From an uncultured Eubacteriales bacterium (GTDB lineage: Bacteria; Bacillota; Clostridia; UBA1212; CASDQQ01): a stretch of 38,261 nt of DNA. A model generated the notes under the pieces. That model searched no databases. It worked only from the letters and a program-made list of their open reading frames with translations, and had not been told where the DNA came from. Where the stretch lies: positions 1 to 38,261 of the forward strand of contig CASDQQ010000080.1 of NCBI GenBank assembly GCA_949282945.1, in the 5' to 3' direction. Each line of letters begins with the position of its first letter. Positions within the stretch are counted from its first letter, which is position 1. The translations under genes and the position numbers were made by a program. Shown piece after piece: positions 16,549 to 24,657 of the stretch.

Positions 16549-17421
16549 TTACTTTAAAAGATTTTTTAATTCTTCAGATGAAAAAATATATTTTGAATTG
16601 CAGAAATGGCACACTATTTCTGTTTCAGGAGCTTCATCAGCCAACTCCTCAATATCCTTTTTCCCAAGGCTTATCAAATTCCTTTCCATACGTTCTCTTG
16701 AACAATCACATCTATATCCGCATGGCCGTTCTTCAAGAAAAATCACTTCTTTATCGTTAAATATTTTTTTCACCATATTTTTTACGTCGTGTTCTTCATC
16801 TATAAGCTCAGTGACCGTTGGCAGTTCCGTAAGCCTTTTTTCTAAAAACGCTATATGCTCTTCTTCAGCGCCCGGCATAAGCTGGATCATATATCCTCCG
16901 GCTTTTTGCACCGACCCGTCAGGGTTTATGAGTACGCCAAGGCCTATAGCAGAATTTATCTGCTCCGACACCGCAAAATAATATGTCAGATCCTCCGCTA
17001 TCTCGCCCGATATGAGATTTACCATTCCCACATATGGTTCTTTAAGGCCTATATCTTTTATGACCTGCAAATATCCTCTTCCTACGGCGCCCTTTACGTC
17101 AAGCTTTCCATCCGGGCGTATAGGAAGGTCGCACCCCGGATTATTTACGTAGCCTTTAACAAACCCAAACTTATTTCCCGTAACGACTATTCCTCCAAGA
17201 GGACCGTCTCCTTTAATTTGCAGAGTAAGTTTATCAGTATCATTCTTGAGCATATTGGACATCAATACTGCCCCGGTCAATGAACGTCCCAGAGCCGCTG
17301 CTGAAACAGGCGTCAGATTGTGTATCCTTACCGCTTCAGAAACAGTGCTGCAAGTGACGGCCGCATTTATACGTACAGCTCCTCCAAAAGCTATTGCTGA
17401 AATCATTTTATCATTATCCAC
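16549..17421 (-). CDS. hslO: Hsp33 redox-regulated chaperone
   Basis: 290 residues. I place the start at the GTG at 17421, which has GAGG eight bases upstream. The TTG at 17427 is too close to that site, and the ATG at 17406 is too far. The N-terminal domain has the family pattern (AAALGRSLTGAVLMSNML, then IKGDGPLGGIVV). The C-terminal redox switch holds the four zinc cysteines as CDC (in RCDCSRER) and CHFC near the end. In reducing conditions zinc keeps the chaperone off. Oxidation by peroxide or HOCl with unfolding releases zinc and turns on holdase activity. It fits the peroxide-defence theme of perR-rbr, though it is transcribed separately, downstream of a cold-shock gene and its terminator. 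Confidence 0.93.
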   Translation of the reverse strand: MDNDKMISAIAFGGAVRINAAVTCSTVSEAVRIHNLTPVSAAALGRSLTGAVLMSNMLKNDTDKLTLQIKGDGPLGGIVVTGNKFGFVKGYVNNPGCDLPIRPDGKLDVKGAVGRGYLQVIKDIGLKEPYVGMVNLISGEIAEDLTYYFAVSEQINSAIGLGVLINPDGSVQKAGGYMIQLMPGAEEEHIAFLEKRLTELPTVTELIDEEHDVKNMVKKIFNDKEVIFLEERPCGYRCDCSRERMERNLISLGKKDIEELADEAPETEIVCHFCNSKYIFSSEELKNLLK

Positions 17422-17462
17422 AATCAATTCCTCACTTTTAGTATATTGATATATTATATTTT

Positions 17463-17491
17463 AAAAAGACCCGGCTTCATATGAGCCGGGG
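17463..17491 (-). terminator. Terminator after the cold-shock gene
   Basis: CCCGGCT (17470-17476) pairs with AGCCGGG (17484-17490), followed on the minus strand by TCTTTTT. Read-through could feed hslO, for which I find only a weak -10 (TATACT) and no clear -35. Confidence 0.75.
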
Positions 17492-17532
17492 CCTTTGAAT
17501 TTCATTTTGTCTCAATTTATGTAATTGGTTAA

Positions 17533-17733
17533 TTAAGATCTCTGAACATTTGCTGCCTGTGGTCCCTTTTCTCCGTCTACTACATTGAAAACAACTTCTG
17601 CTCCCTCTTCAAGAGTTTTAAATCCATCCATTTCAATTGCTGAAAAATGCACGAACACATCATTTCCGCCTTCTCTTTCGATGAATCCAAATCCCTTTTC
17701 CGCGTTAAACCACTTAACTTTTCCTTTTTCCAT
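17533..17733 (-). CDS. csp: Cold-shock protein (CspA family)
   Basis: 66 residues from the ATG at 17733 with AGGAGG upstream; the frame extends further but without a ribosome site. The full-length single OB-fold has RNP1 (KGFGFIE, residues 13-19) and RNP2 (VFVHF, 26-30), the aromatic RNA-binding surface. It binds single-stranded RNA or DNA and melts RNA secondary structure at low temperature or in stationary phase. It has its own promoter, a leader of about 60 bases and its own terminator. Confidence 0.95.
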   Translation of the reverse strand: MEKGKVKWFNAEKGFGFIEREGGNDVFVHFSAIEMDGFKTLEEGAEVVFNVVDGEKGPQAANVQRS

Positions 17734-17802
17734 CTTTATTTCCTCCTGATAATATACAGCTGTGCGTAGAGTTAAACAAGGTAAAATCCCACACATGATA
17801 TT

Positions 17803-17831
17803 ATCTTACCAATTTTACTAATATTTGTCAA
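17803..17831 (-). promoter_or_regulatory. Promoter of the cold-shock gene
   Basis: Perfect TTGACA (17831-17826), a 17-base spacer and TAAGAT (17808-17803) on the minus strand. Confidence 0.7.
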
Positions 17832-17930
17832 ATAATTTAATTAACTGAAATTTTTATAAAAAATACGCCTCGCTGTGATCAAATAAAAATATTTTTGTTT
17901 CCTCTGCATGATCTATCAGCCGACCAAAAA

Positions 17931-17968
17931 TCAGGATTTCTCTTTTTATCCTTATGACATTAGTCATA
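17931..17968 (-). terminator. Possible terminator of the ftsEX operon
   Basis: Two small inverted repeats follow the methyltransferase stop: TATGAC-ATTA-GTCATA (17953-17968) and AGGAT/AATCCT, with GATTTTTGG after the second on the minus strand. The stems are short, so efficiency is doubtful. Confidence 0.35.
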
Positions 17969-17975
17969 TTAAAAT

Positions 17976-18704
17976 TTATAATTTGGGCTTTTGTCCTGCA
18001 AAATATATTCTTTCTCCCTTTTTATAGCTCCTTATATTTATAAATCCGGCTTCCTTTAAAAACTCTTTCATTTCCTGTATGCCGTACGCTTTTTCCCTTA
18101 TGGAACATTCAGACTTTTTATAAAGGCCGTTTTCCTCCTTTATAAAGAATGTCAGCTCACAGCGACATATTCTGCTTTTCGCATTATAATTGCTCTGCCA
18201 GATATATGACACATCGTCGTCTATATCATAGAAAACATTGTTCCCCAAAGTTTCAGAAAGCTTTTCCTCAGAATTGATATCAAAAATAAAGACACCACCA
18301 TAATCCAGATAATTGAGAGCAAGTTTTAACAGCCTTTTAAGCTTTCTGACATCGGTTATATGATTTACACCGTCCGTCAGGCATGTAATCATAGCCACAG
18401 TACCGTAAAGCTCAAAATCTGTCATATCCTGGTTTAGAAAAAGAATATTTTTACCGGCGGCTTCGGCATTCTCCGTTGCCTTTGAAAGCATATCCAAAGA
18501 TATGTCAATACCTATCATATCAAAACCCTGTTCGGCTAAATCTATGCACATCTTTCCCGTTCCGCATCCCAGATCCAGAGCAAGGGCCGGAGACGTTACT
18601 CCATACTTTTCAGCGATCTTCAAAACATATCTGCATACCTTGCCATAATCCACATCGTACATGAGCGAATCATAATATTTTGCAAAGACATCATAATCAC
18701 TCAT
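17976..18704 (-). CDS. Class I SAM-dependent methyltransferase
   Basis: 242 residues from the ATG at 18704, which overlaps the end of the S41 gene by eight bases (ATGAGTGA) and has GGTGA in front. The Rossmann motif I is ALDLGCGTG (about residues 39-47). An acidic strand end follows (MIGIDIS), then the 'FDINSEEKL' stretch after motif III. The opening YDVFAKYYDSLMYDVDY is typical of the small-molecule methyltransferase group common in clostridia. The substrate is not predictable from sequence. As the last gene of the ftsEX operon it is translationally coupled to the S41 protease, but no cell-division role can be claimed. Confidence 0.8.
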   Translation of the reverse strand: MSDYDVFAKYYDSLMYDVDYGKVCRYVLKIAEKYGVTSPALALDLGCGTGKMCIDLAEQGFDMIGIDISLDMLSKATENAEAAGKNILFLNQDMTDFELYGTVAMITCLTDGVNHITDVRKLKRLLKLALNYLDYGGVFIFDINSEEKLSETLGNNVFYDIDDDVSYIWQSNYNAKSRICRCELTFFIKEENGLYKKSECSIREKAYGIQEMKEFLKEAGFINIRSYKKGERIYFAGQKPKL

Positions 18705-19929
18705 CGCTTTCACCATTAAGCAATTCTAAAGCGGCGTTTAGCTGAACGTCATTTTCTCTCGGAATATACTGCACGCTTGTATTCTTATATTCCTCCATAG
18801 GTTCGATTTCTTTATCTGGCAAAAGCCCCGTATCCTGTATATTGTACCCTGATTTTGTGTAATACTGAGACACAGTAAAAACAAGCCCTGTACCATCCTC
18901 AAAAGGAACTGTGATCTGAGCCGCCACTTTTCCGTAAGTTTTAGTTCCCACCAGTTCTGCGGACCCGCTGTCCCTCATCATAGACGCCATCACCTCGGCG
19001 GCGCTTGCCGTACTCCCATTCACAAGGACTACGATAGGTATGCTCAAAGCTTTAGCATCTGAATATTTCACATTCTTTTTTTCTCCGGAACGATCGATCT
19101 CATAATACATAAGTTCTCCGTCAGGTAAAATGGAATCCGCTATCCTGGACATTTCCGAGGCAAGTCCGCCGCTGTTATTTCTCAGATCTAATATAAGCTG
19201 TTTCATACCTTTTTTCAAAAGGCCGTCAATCTCAGTTTCAAAATCTGCGGAACAGTTTGCGTCAAACATAGATATTCTTATATATCCCGTTTGTGGATCG
19301 AGCATTTCCGAAAAAACAGTCTGTTCCACTATATTGTTCACAGTAAGATCGGCTTCCACGCTCTCTTCACCTCTGATTATCGAAAGCACTATAGTCCTGC
19401 CGTTTTCAGTAAACATATTCCATATTTCGTCATTCGTATATTCGGCAAGAGTCTTCCCGTCAATAGCTACTATTCTGTCCCCTGCCTTTATTTCGGCATA
19501 GTCCGCAGGCGTGTCGTCCTTTACGCTTCCTACCAAAATATATTCCTCAGTCTGCACGCTTACCGAAATGCCTGTTCCTACATATTCTCCCTGCAGCTTA
19601 CTTTCTCTGTCTTTCATTTCCTGCGCCGAATAGTATTTTGTATACGGGTCCCCAAGTCCATCTACCATACCTTTTATAGCACCCTCTACAAGATTATTCT
19701 CATCATATTCAAGAAAATATTCAGTCTCTATGCGCCTCTTTATCTCCATAAATTTTGATATAATATCGGCGTCCACTTCGTCCTCATTAAAGCTTATCTT
19801 ATTGCTTTTATTAAGAAAAAATTCATCTTCAAAGCTGTTGTACGCAGTCTTAAAAGATATTACGGCAGTTAAAGCTATCAATACCGCCGCCGCAAGAAAA
19901 GCGCAAATCCATTTAAGTGCCTTTTTCAT
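18697..19929 (-). CDS. S41-family C-terminal processing protease with PDZ domain
   Basis: 410 residues. One N-terminal membrane helix (about 7-27) places the rest outside the cell. A helical N-domain leads to a PDZ domain (about 115-200, starting at the GTGISV region) and the S41 protease core. The catalytic set is S309 (in STASAAE), K334 (TYGK) and Q338, the same spacing as the Ser/Lys/Gln triad of Bacillus CtpB. Such proteases cut substrates after their C-terminus is bound by PDZ. Here the order FtsE, FtsX, M23 hydrolase, S41 suggests that it processes or degrades the cell-wall hydrolase or its regulators. It starts 15 bases after the M23 gene. Confidence 0.9.
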   Translation of the reverse strand: MKKALKWICAFLAAAVLIALTAVISFKTAYNSFEDEFFLNKSNKISFNEDEVDADIISKFMEIKRRIETEYFLEYDENNLVEGAIKGMVDGLGDPYTKYYSAQEMKDRESKLQGEYVGTGISVSVQTEEYILVGSVKDDTPADYAEIKAGDRIVAIDGKTLAEYTNDEIWNMFTENGRTIVLSIIRGEESVEADLTVNNIVEQTVFSEMLDPQTGYIRISMFDANCSADFETEIDGLLKKGMKQLILDLRNNSGGLASEMSRIADSILPDGELMYYEIDRSGEKKNVKYSDAKALSIPIVVLVNGSTASAAEVMASMMRDSGSAELVGTKTYGKVAAQITVPFEDGTGLVFTVSQYYTKSGYNIQDTGLLPDKEIEPMEEYKNTSVQYIPRENDVQLNAALELLNGESDE

Positions 19930-19944
19930 AATATAACACCCCTA

Positions 19945-21111
19945 TCATCCTTTAAGATACGGTATCGGGTCTACATGCCTGTTATTTTTTCTTACCTCAA
20001 AATGCAGGTGATATCCAGTTGACCTGCCTGTAGTTCCCACTCTCGCTATAAGGTCTCCCTTTTTAACTTTTTCTCCGACCTTTACCAAAAGCTCGTCGCA
20101 ATGTCCGTAGAGAGTTAATATCCCTCCGCCATGGTCTATTTTTATGCAATTTCCAAAGCCTCCGTTTACTCCTGACATAGTGACCACTCCGTCAGCCGCC
20201 GCCAAAATAGCGCTTCCCTTAGGCGCGGGTATATCTATTCCGGTGTGAGTTGCCGTAGCTCCCGTTATAGGATCCTTTCTGGTACCGTATCCGGAAGATA
20301 TCCTCGTAGTATACGGAACAGGCCAGAGCATTATTCCCCCGGTATACTGACTTCCTCCCGAGGTGTTGGTACCTGAATCCTGAAGCTTTTTGAGTTCAGC
20401 TTCCACCGCGTCCAGATCGTCCTCTATAGAGTCTTCAAGCTCCTTTATCTCGTCCATAAGAGCCTGCGCGCTGCTTACCTTTTCTTCCAGCTCAGCTTTA
20501 GACAAAGTTATATTATCTAACGTTAACTCCCTGTCAGATATCATTTCATTGATTATCTCAGCGCATTCTTCCTGGTACTGCTTTTTATATTCGTACTCCT
20601 GCTTTGTTTCCATCAGTCTCTCAAGAGCTTCATTGTCTTCTTCAGACACAAACAGTATGAATTTTACTCTTTTGAAAAAATCCGAAATACTGTCTGAACC
20701 TGCCAGTATTTCCAACGGTGATTTACATGAGTAAAGATACATAAGCCTGGATTTTTCAAAAAATTCTTCTTCAGCTTCTCTGTATTCCCTTTCCGCGTCC
20801 TCGCAGGCTGCTATAATGGCCTCTCCGTCAGCATAAATACTTAAAAGCTGTGCTGCCAGCACCTCTTTTTCCGCCTCGGCAGCATTAGCCTCTGCCGTAA
20901 GCTTATCTTCTTCGTCTTCAGAACTTTTTATTATTTCCTGATATTCTTTAAGTTTGCTTTGAGCTTCTTTAAGCTGCTTTTCAAGTTCAGCTTTTTTATT
21001 TTGCGCCTTCTGTAAAGCTGTTTCCGCGTATATGTATGTTTCCCTCCTCGGAACGCATATACTGGAAAATGTTATACAAAAAGCCAGTATAAAAGCTATT
21101 GTTTTTTTCAT
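19945..21111 (-). CDS. Coiled-coil M23 peptidoglycan endopeptidase (EnvC-like)
   Basis: 388 residues. The ATG at 21111 has AGAGG seven bases upstream; the GTG at 21117 is too close to it. A signal peptide comes first (to about residue 29), then a long charged coiled coil (about 30-245), a Gly/Ser linker and a C-terminal M23 domain (about 260-385). The zinc ligands H289, D293 (HTGID) and H370, and the catalytic histidines H337 (YGH) and H368 (HLHFE), are all present. It should therefore be an active endopeptidase, unlike E. coli EnvC, which only activates amidases. FtsEX normally controls such proteins through the coiled coil, and the gene directly follows ftsX. Confidence 0.9.
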   Translation of the reverse strand: MKKTIAFILAFCITFSSICVPRRETYIYAETALQKAQNKKAELEKQLKEAQSKLKEYQEIIKSSEDEEDKLTAEANAAEAEKEVLAAQLLSIYADGEAIIAACEDAEREYREAEEEFFEKSRLMYLYSCKSPLEILAGSDSISDFFKRVKFILFVSEEDNEALERLMETKQEYEYKKQYQEECAEIINEMISDRELTLDNITLSKAELEEKVSSAQALMDEIKELEDSIEDDLDAVEAELKKLQDSGTNTSGGSQYTGGIMLWPVPYTTRISSGYGTRKDPITGATATHTGIDIPAPKGSAILAAADGVVTMSGVNGGFGNCIKIDHGGGILTLYGHCDELLVKVGEKVKKGDLIARVGTTGRSTGYHLHFEVRKNNRHVDPIPYLKG

Positions 21112-21123
21112 TTGCACACCTCT

Positions 21124-22089
21124 CTAATTTTTTATATGCCTGTTGGCCGCAAGCATGGCGCCTAACCCGCCTATAACACAGCCTACAAATATAAGTCCGA
21201 AAATAACAGCAGCGCCGAATGAGCCGAAGGGTAAAAGCTCTAATTTGAATACTCCTGCCGTAACTCCTCCTTCTCCCATAGCCCCTGTTATAAGTCCGTA
21301 AATTCCTTTCAGAATAAACACTGCCGCGACTGCGCCCGCTAATCCTATCAAACATCCTTCTACAATAAAAGGTCCTTCTATATAATATTTTGTAGCGCCT
21401 ATATGATTCATGATCTCTATTTCTTTTTTTCTTGCAAAAACTGAAAGCATGATCGTGTTTGAAATTATTACCACAGAGAAAAATACAAGTAAAGCGGTAA
21501 TCAAAATTCCCGCTATATTCACTCCGTTCCTTATTTTTATGACTTTGTTCATGAGATCTTCTGTAGAAGAATATTCCCATATGACCTCGTTTTCAGCAAC
21601 TTCATCTTCCCCCGGCTCGGCATTTATATCATTGAAATTTACAAGTATAAGTTTTTCCAAAAGCTCTCCCGTCTGGTCGCTGTCGTAGAGGGTAATATTA
21701 AAGGATACCGGAAGAAAATCTTTATCCTTTTCCCCGAATATATAATCAAAAGCTTCCTCTGAATAGTTATCGCGGTAATCGTTATACGCGTCCTCTTTCG
21801 ATACATATTCATATGACTTTACCCGTTCATCCTCGTCAAGTATCTTTGCAAAGCCCTTGGCCTCTTCGTCAGAAATACTCGCCCTGAGATATACCGAAAG
21901 AGAATATTCCTTTTCTATGTACAGGTCGATCTGATGATTTATATTTCTCGCAACCGCAAAGCACGCTCCCAATACAGTGAGAGTTATTACCGTTACAAGA
22001 AAAGAGGCGAATACCATCATTTTATTTCTTAAAAGCCCCTTGAAACTTTGCTTCAATATTCTTCCAAACTGTACCGTCTTATTGCTCAT
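21124..22089 (-). CDS. ftsX: Cell-division protein FtsX
   Basis: 321 residues from the ATG at 22089, seven bases after GGAGGG. The ATG at 22095 lies too close to that site. The start overlaps the end of ftsE by 11 bases. The topology is that of FtsX: a cytoplasmic N-terminus, one helix (about 25-45), an extracellular domain (about 46-175) and three more helices, the last two near the C-terminus. The region IEIMNHIGATKYYIEGPF is the conserved coupling segment. With FtsE it forms an ATP-driven, non-transporting complex that switches on peptidoglycan hydrolases during division or elongation. The target here is most likely the M23 protein encoded next. Confidence 0.93.
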   Translation of the reverse strand: MSNKTVQFGRILKQSFKGLLRNKMMVFASFLVTVITLTVLGACFAVARNINHQIDLYIEKEYSLSVYLRASISDEEAKGFAKILDEDERVKSYEYVSKEDAYNDYRDNYSEEAFDYIFGEKDKDFLPVSFNITLYDSDQTGELLEKLILVNFNDINAEPGEDEVAENEVIWEYSSTEDLMNKVIKIRNGVNIAGILITALLVFFSVVIISNTIMLSVFARKKEIEIMNHIGATKYYIEGPFIVEGCLIGLAGAVAAVFILKGIYGLITGAMGEGGVTAGVFKLELLPFGSFGAAVIFGLIFVGCVIGGLGAMLAANRHIKN

Positions 22090-22765
22090 TATCATACCCT
22101 CCGTTTGATTCGTCCCTTATGATAACGCCCTTATTTATTTCTATAACTCTTTTATTCATCGTATCCACCAAATTTTTATCATGGGTAGTTACTATTACGG
22201 TGGTTCCCTTGTTATTTATAGCTCTCAAAAGCTTCATTATCTCAATAGAATTTTTCGGATCCAAATTTCCCGTAGGTTCGTCCGCGATTATAATATCGGG
22301 AGCGTTTACTATGGCCCTGGCCAAAGCGGTCCTTTGCTGTTCTCCCCCCGAAAGCTCGGAAGGAAACGCGTCCGCTTTCTTTGACAGCCCTACTATCGAA
22401 AGAGCGGTGGGGACTTTTTTTTCTATTTCCTTTTGATCGCTGCCCACGATCTCCAAAGCAAAAGCCACGTTTTCAAAAACTGTCTTCTGAGGAAGCAGTC
22501 TGTAATCCTGGAATACTATCCCTATCTTTCTGCGTAAAAAGGGAATCTCCTTATTTTTCAGCTCATTCACATTTTTCCCATCCACAAAAACCGTTCCGGA
22601 CGTAGCCTTTTCCTCCCTCCATATGAGCTTCTCCACCGTAGACTTGCCCGCTCCTGAAGGTCCTATGAGAAAAACGAACTCTCCGTCCTCTATTTCAAAA
22701 GAAACTCCCCTGAGCGCATGCGTTCCGTTTGGATAATCTTTAACAACTTTATCAAATTTTATCAT
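22079..22765 (-). CDS. ftsE: Cell-division ATPase FtsE
   Basis: 228 residues, the usual FtsE length. The ATG at 22765 overlaps the stop of the PucR-type gene by four bases (ATGA). AGGAGG lies within the end of that gene. Walker A is GPSGAGKST, the signature is LSGGEQQR, and Walker B is IIIADEPTGNLDP. It hydrolyses ATP at the inner face of the membrane to drive FtsX. The coupling to the upstream regulator gene means its translation probably depends on that gene. Confidence 0.95.
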   Translation of the reverse strand: MIKFDKVVKDYPNGTHALRGVSFEIEDGEFVFLIGPSGAGKSTVEKLIWREEKATSGTVFVDGKNVNELKNKEIPFLRRKIGIVFQDYRLLPQKTVFENVAFALEIVGSDQKEIEKKVPTALSIVGLSKKADAFPSELSGGEQQRTALARAIVNAPDIIIADEPTGNLDPKNSIEIMKLLRAINNKGTTVIVTTHDKNLVDTMNKRVIEINKGVIIRDESNGGYDNEQ

Positions 22766-23649
22766 CCCAAAAGTTTCCTCCTTACCATCAACGCAAACTT
22801 TACGGTACATGCGTCATTAAAATCAGAAAGATTATATCCAGATATCTTATTGAATTTTTCTATTCTGTAAACTAATGTATTTCTGTGTATATAAAGCTCT
22901 CTCGCCGTTACGCTTATATTAAGATTATATTTGAAAAATGTATTTATAGATTCGAGCATCTCGTTTCCTTCAAGCTCTTTTTGGGTCTCCTCGTTAAAGG
23001 TTTCTTCAAGGAAAGTCCTGCACTGATCCTCTGTCATATTATAAACAACCTTCACGGCCCCTAATTTGTCATATTCGTATACATTGGAATCATCAAGGAT
23101 TATCTTTCCTGCTCCCAACGCCAGTTCCGCCTTAAGATAGGATTCTTTTGCCCGAATAAAATTTTCATAGCTGTTTCCTATTCCCACAACTATATTTACT
23201 CCCAGTTCCCCCGCCAGGGTCTCCGTAAGAGCCATAGAAAACTCCCTGGAATCATCCTCCGCGCTTATATCGTATATTATAGCGGCGCAGTTATGGCCTA
23301 CGGGAACAGTATAATTTTGGCCGTTCTTCGACTCTATTATAGAATCTATAGTTTCCACTATGGTTTCAACATCACAGTTCGAAGCAAAACCCACAAGGAT
23401 AACTTTGCTTTTTACATTTCTGATGTCCAGTCTGTATGCCTCAAATTCTGCTTCACTTTGGGAAATCTCTTTAAAAAAAGTATTTCTGTACAGATTTTTT
23501 ATATCGGATCTACTGAACTCCGAAAAGTTACGGTCTTCATAAAGCATAGTTCTGACAAAATCAATTACAGGCTGAGGGTTTTCGCATCCGGAGTTTTTCA
23601 AAACGTTGGAAAGCCGACCTATTTTGCTCTCAATGTCGTAATATGCCAT
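22762..23649 (-). CDS. PucR/CdaR-type transcriptional regulator
   Basis: 295 residues behind GGAGGTG. The C-terminal 60 residues form the PucR-type helix-turn-helix (NISVTARELYIHRNTLVYRI). The middle (about 100-210) resembles the degenerate GGDEF-like domain of CdaR regulators. The N-terminal 100 residues do not resemble any sensor domain I know. The signal is unknown. It is the first gene of the ftsEX operon, with its own strong promoter, and its stop codon overlaps ftsE. It may control the wall-hydrolase operon itself, which is inferred from position only. Confidence 0.75.
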   Translation of the reverse strand: MAYYDIESKIGRLSNVLKNSGCENPQPVIDFVRTMLYEDRNFSEFSRSDIKNLYRNTFFKEISQSEAEFEAYRLDIRNVKSKVILVGFASNCDVETIVETIDSIIESKNGQNYTVPVGHNCAAIIYDISAEDDSREFSMALTETLAGELGVNIVVGIGNSYENFIRAKESYLKAELALGAGKIILDDSNVYEYDKLGAVKVVYNMTEDQCRTFLEETFNEETQKELEGNEMLESINTFFKYNLNISVTARELYIHRNTLVYRIEKFNKISGYNLSDFNDACTVKFALMVRRKLLG

Positions 23650-23683
23650 TTTTGCACCTCCGTAATTTTAACATACATTGTAG

Positions 23684-23712
23684 ATTATACCCTAATATTT
23701 CGACAAAATCAA
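23684..23712 (-). promoter_or_regulatory. Promoter of the pucR-ftsEX operon
   Basis: TTGATT (23712-23707), a 17-base spacer and perfect TATAAT (23689-23684) on the minus strand, about 35 bases before the first start codon. Confidence 0.75.
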
Positions 23713-23732
23713 ATTTTATAGTATATTATTTA

Positions 23733-24296
23733 TTATTTTAAAGTATTGTTGCGTTCGAGCATTCTTTTCAGCCTTGCCACAGGCAGTCCGACCACATTAT
23801 AATAATCGCCGTTTATCCCCTTTACCAAAACCGCGCCTTTTCCCTGTATACCATATGCTCCCGCTTTATCCAAAGGCTCTCCGGTAGAAACGTACTCTTC
23901 TATCTCTTCCTCCGAAAGACTGTAAAACTCCACCTCTGTGACCTGGCTGAAAGAAAAGCTCCCTCTTTCAGAAAATACAGCGCACCCGGTCACCACAAAA
24001 TGCTTTTTTCCTGACAGCTCTAAAAGCATACGTTTAGCGTCACCTTCGTCCCTGGGCTTGCCCAATATTTTGTCGTTGGATATGACCACAGTATCGCAGC
24101 CTATTACCGTTCCCCCGTGTTTTTCAAAGACATACTTTGCTTTTTGTACCGCAAGATATTCGGGCGCTGAAAAAGCATCTATATTTTCCGGTATTTTTTC
24201 TTCCCATTCTGAAGGTATAACTTCAAAATATTCTGAAATAAGCTTCATAAGCTCCCTTCTTCTCGGAGACGCAGAGGCCAAAATCAATTTATCCAT
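23733..24296 (-). CDS. maf: Maf-family nucleotide pyrophosphatase
   Basis: 187 residues behind AGGAGC. It opens with the family signature LASASPRRRELM (residues 5-16) and has the VIGCDTVV and GKPRDEGDA stretches that line the nucleotide site. Another conserved block is GAYGIQGKGA near the C-terminus. Maf proteins hydrolyse dTTP, UTP or modified pyrimidine nucleotides and are linked to house-cleaning and to septum formation. It ends about 20 bases before the pucR-ftsEX promoter and is transcribed the same way. Confidence 0.95.
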   Translation of the reverse strand: MDKLILASASPRRRELMKLISEYFEVIPSEWEEKIPENIDAFSAPEYLAVQKAKYVFEKHGGTVIGCDTVVISNDKILGKPRDEGDAKRMLLELSGKKHFVVTGCAVFSERGSFSFSQVTEVEFYSLSEEEIEEYVSTGEPLDKAGAYGIQGKGAVLVKGINGDYYNVVGLPVARLKRMLERNNTLK

Positions 24297-24341
24297 AGCA
24301 GAATGCTCCTTATAAAAATTTTGTCAATACGTATAATATAA

Positions 24342-24378
24342 TAAAAATAATAAACAGGCAATCTATCAGATCGCCTGT
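24342..24378 (-). terminator. Terminator after the 61-residue protein gene
   Basis: ACAGGC (24354-24359) pairs with GCCTGT (24373-24378), with an inner ATCT/AGAT pairing. The minus strand continues with TTTATTATTTTTATT. It separates the pantothenate-kinase operon from maf. Confidence 0.7.
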
Positions 24379-24420
24379 CCTTTAGACCAATTGATACCAG
24401 TTTTTATCAAACAGATATTA

Positions 24421-24606
24421 TCACCTGGCAATACCGTTCACATATTTTTCCATGGCGTCGCGGCTTTGACAGCTTCTTGCTCCGTCTATTATTTTTCTCT
24501 GCCTTTCGTCAGGGAGGCTGTTAAAATACATAAACGCGTTTTTATTCTGCATAAGCTGCATGCCGAATCCAAGCGGAACGCCGTTATCTCCGAGAATACT
24601 TCCCAT
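24421..24606 (-). CDS. Conserved small protein of unknown function (61 residues)
   Basis: It starts at the ATG at 24606 with AGGAGG eight bases upstream. The composition is ordinary and soluble, with no membrane segment. It resembles small clostridial proteins that share a 'LGFGMxLxQNxxAxxxFxxL' half and a C-terminal 'S+xxMxxYVxxI' half around a helix-rich core. I know no function. It follows the pantothenate kinase gene by 51 bases and ends at a terminator. The strong ribosome site and the family-like pattern make it a real gene. Confidence 0.75.
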   Translation of the reverse strand: MGSILGDNGVPLGFGMQLMQNKNAFMYFNSLPDERQRKIIDGARSCQSRDAMEKYVNGIAR

Positions 24607-24657
24607 CAAAAACACCTCCTGATATATTTTTTGCATAAATTTTAAATATATTCAATA

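Noticed and set aside
20996-21580. 194-codon minus-strand frame overlapping ftsX and the M23 gene
   Set aside because: It runs in another frame of two strongly supported genes. The translation is rich in Arg, Tyr and Cys without any domain.
24297-24335. TTGACA just upstream of maf on the minus strand
   Set aside because: The matching -10 position would fall on or after the ribosome site and has no TATAAT-like sequence, so it is not a usable promoter for maf.
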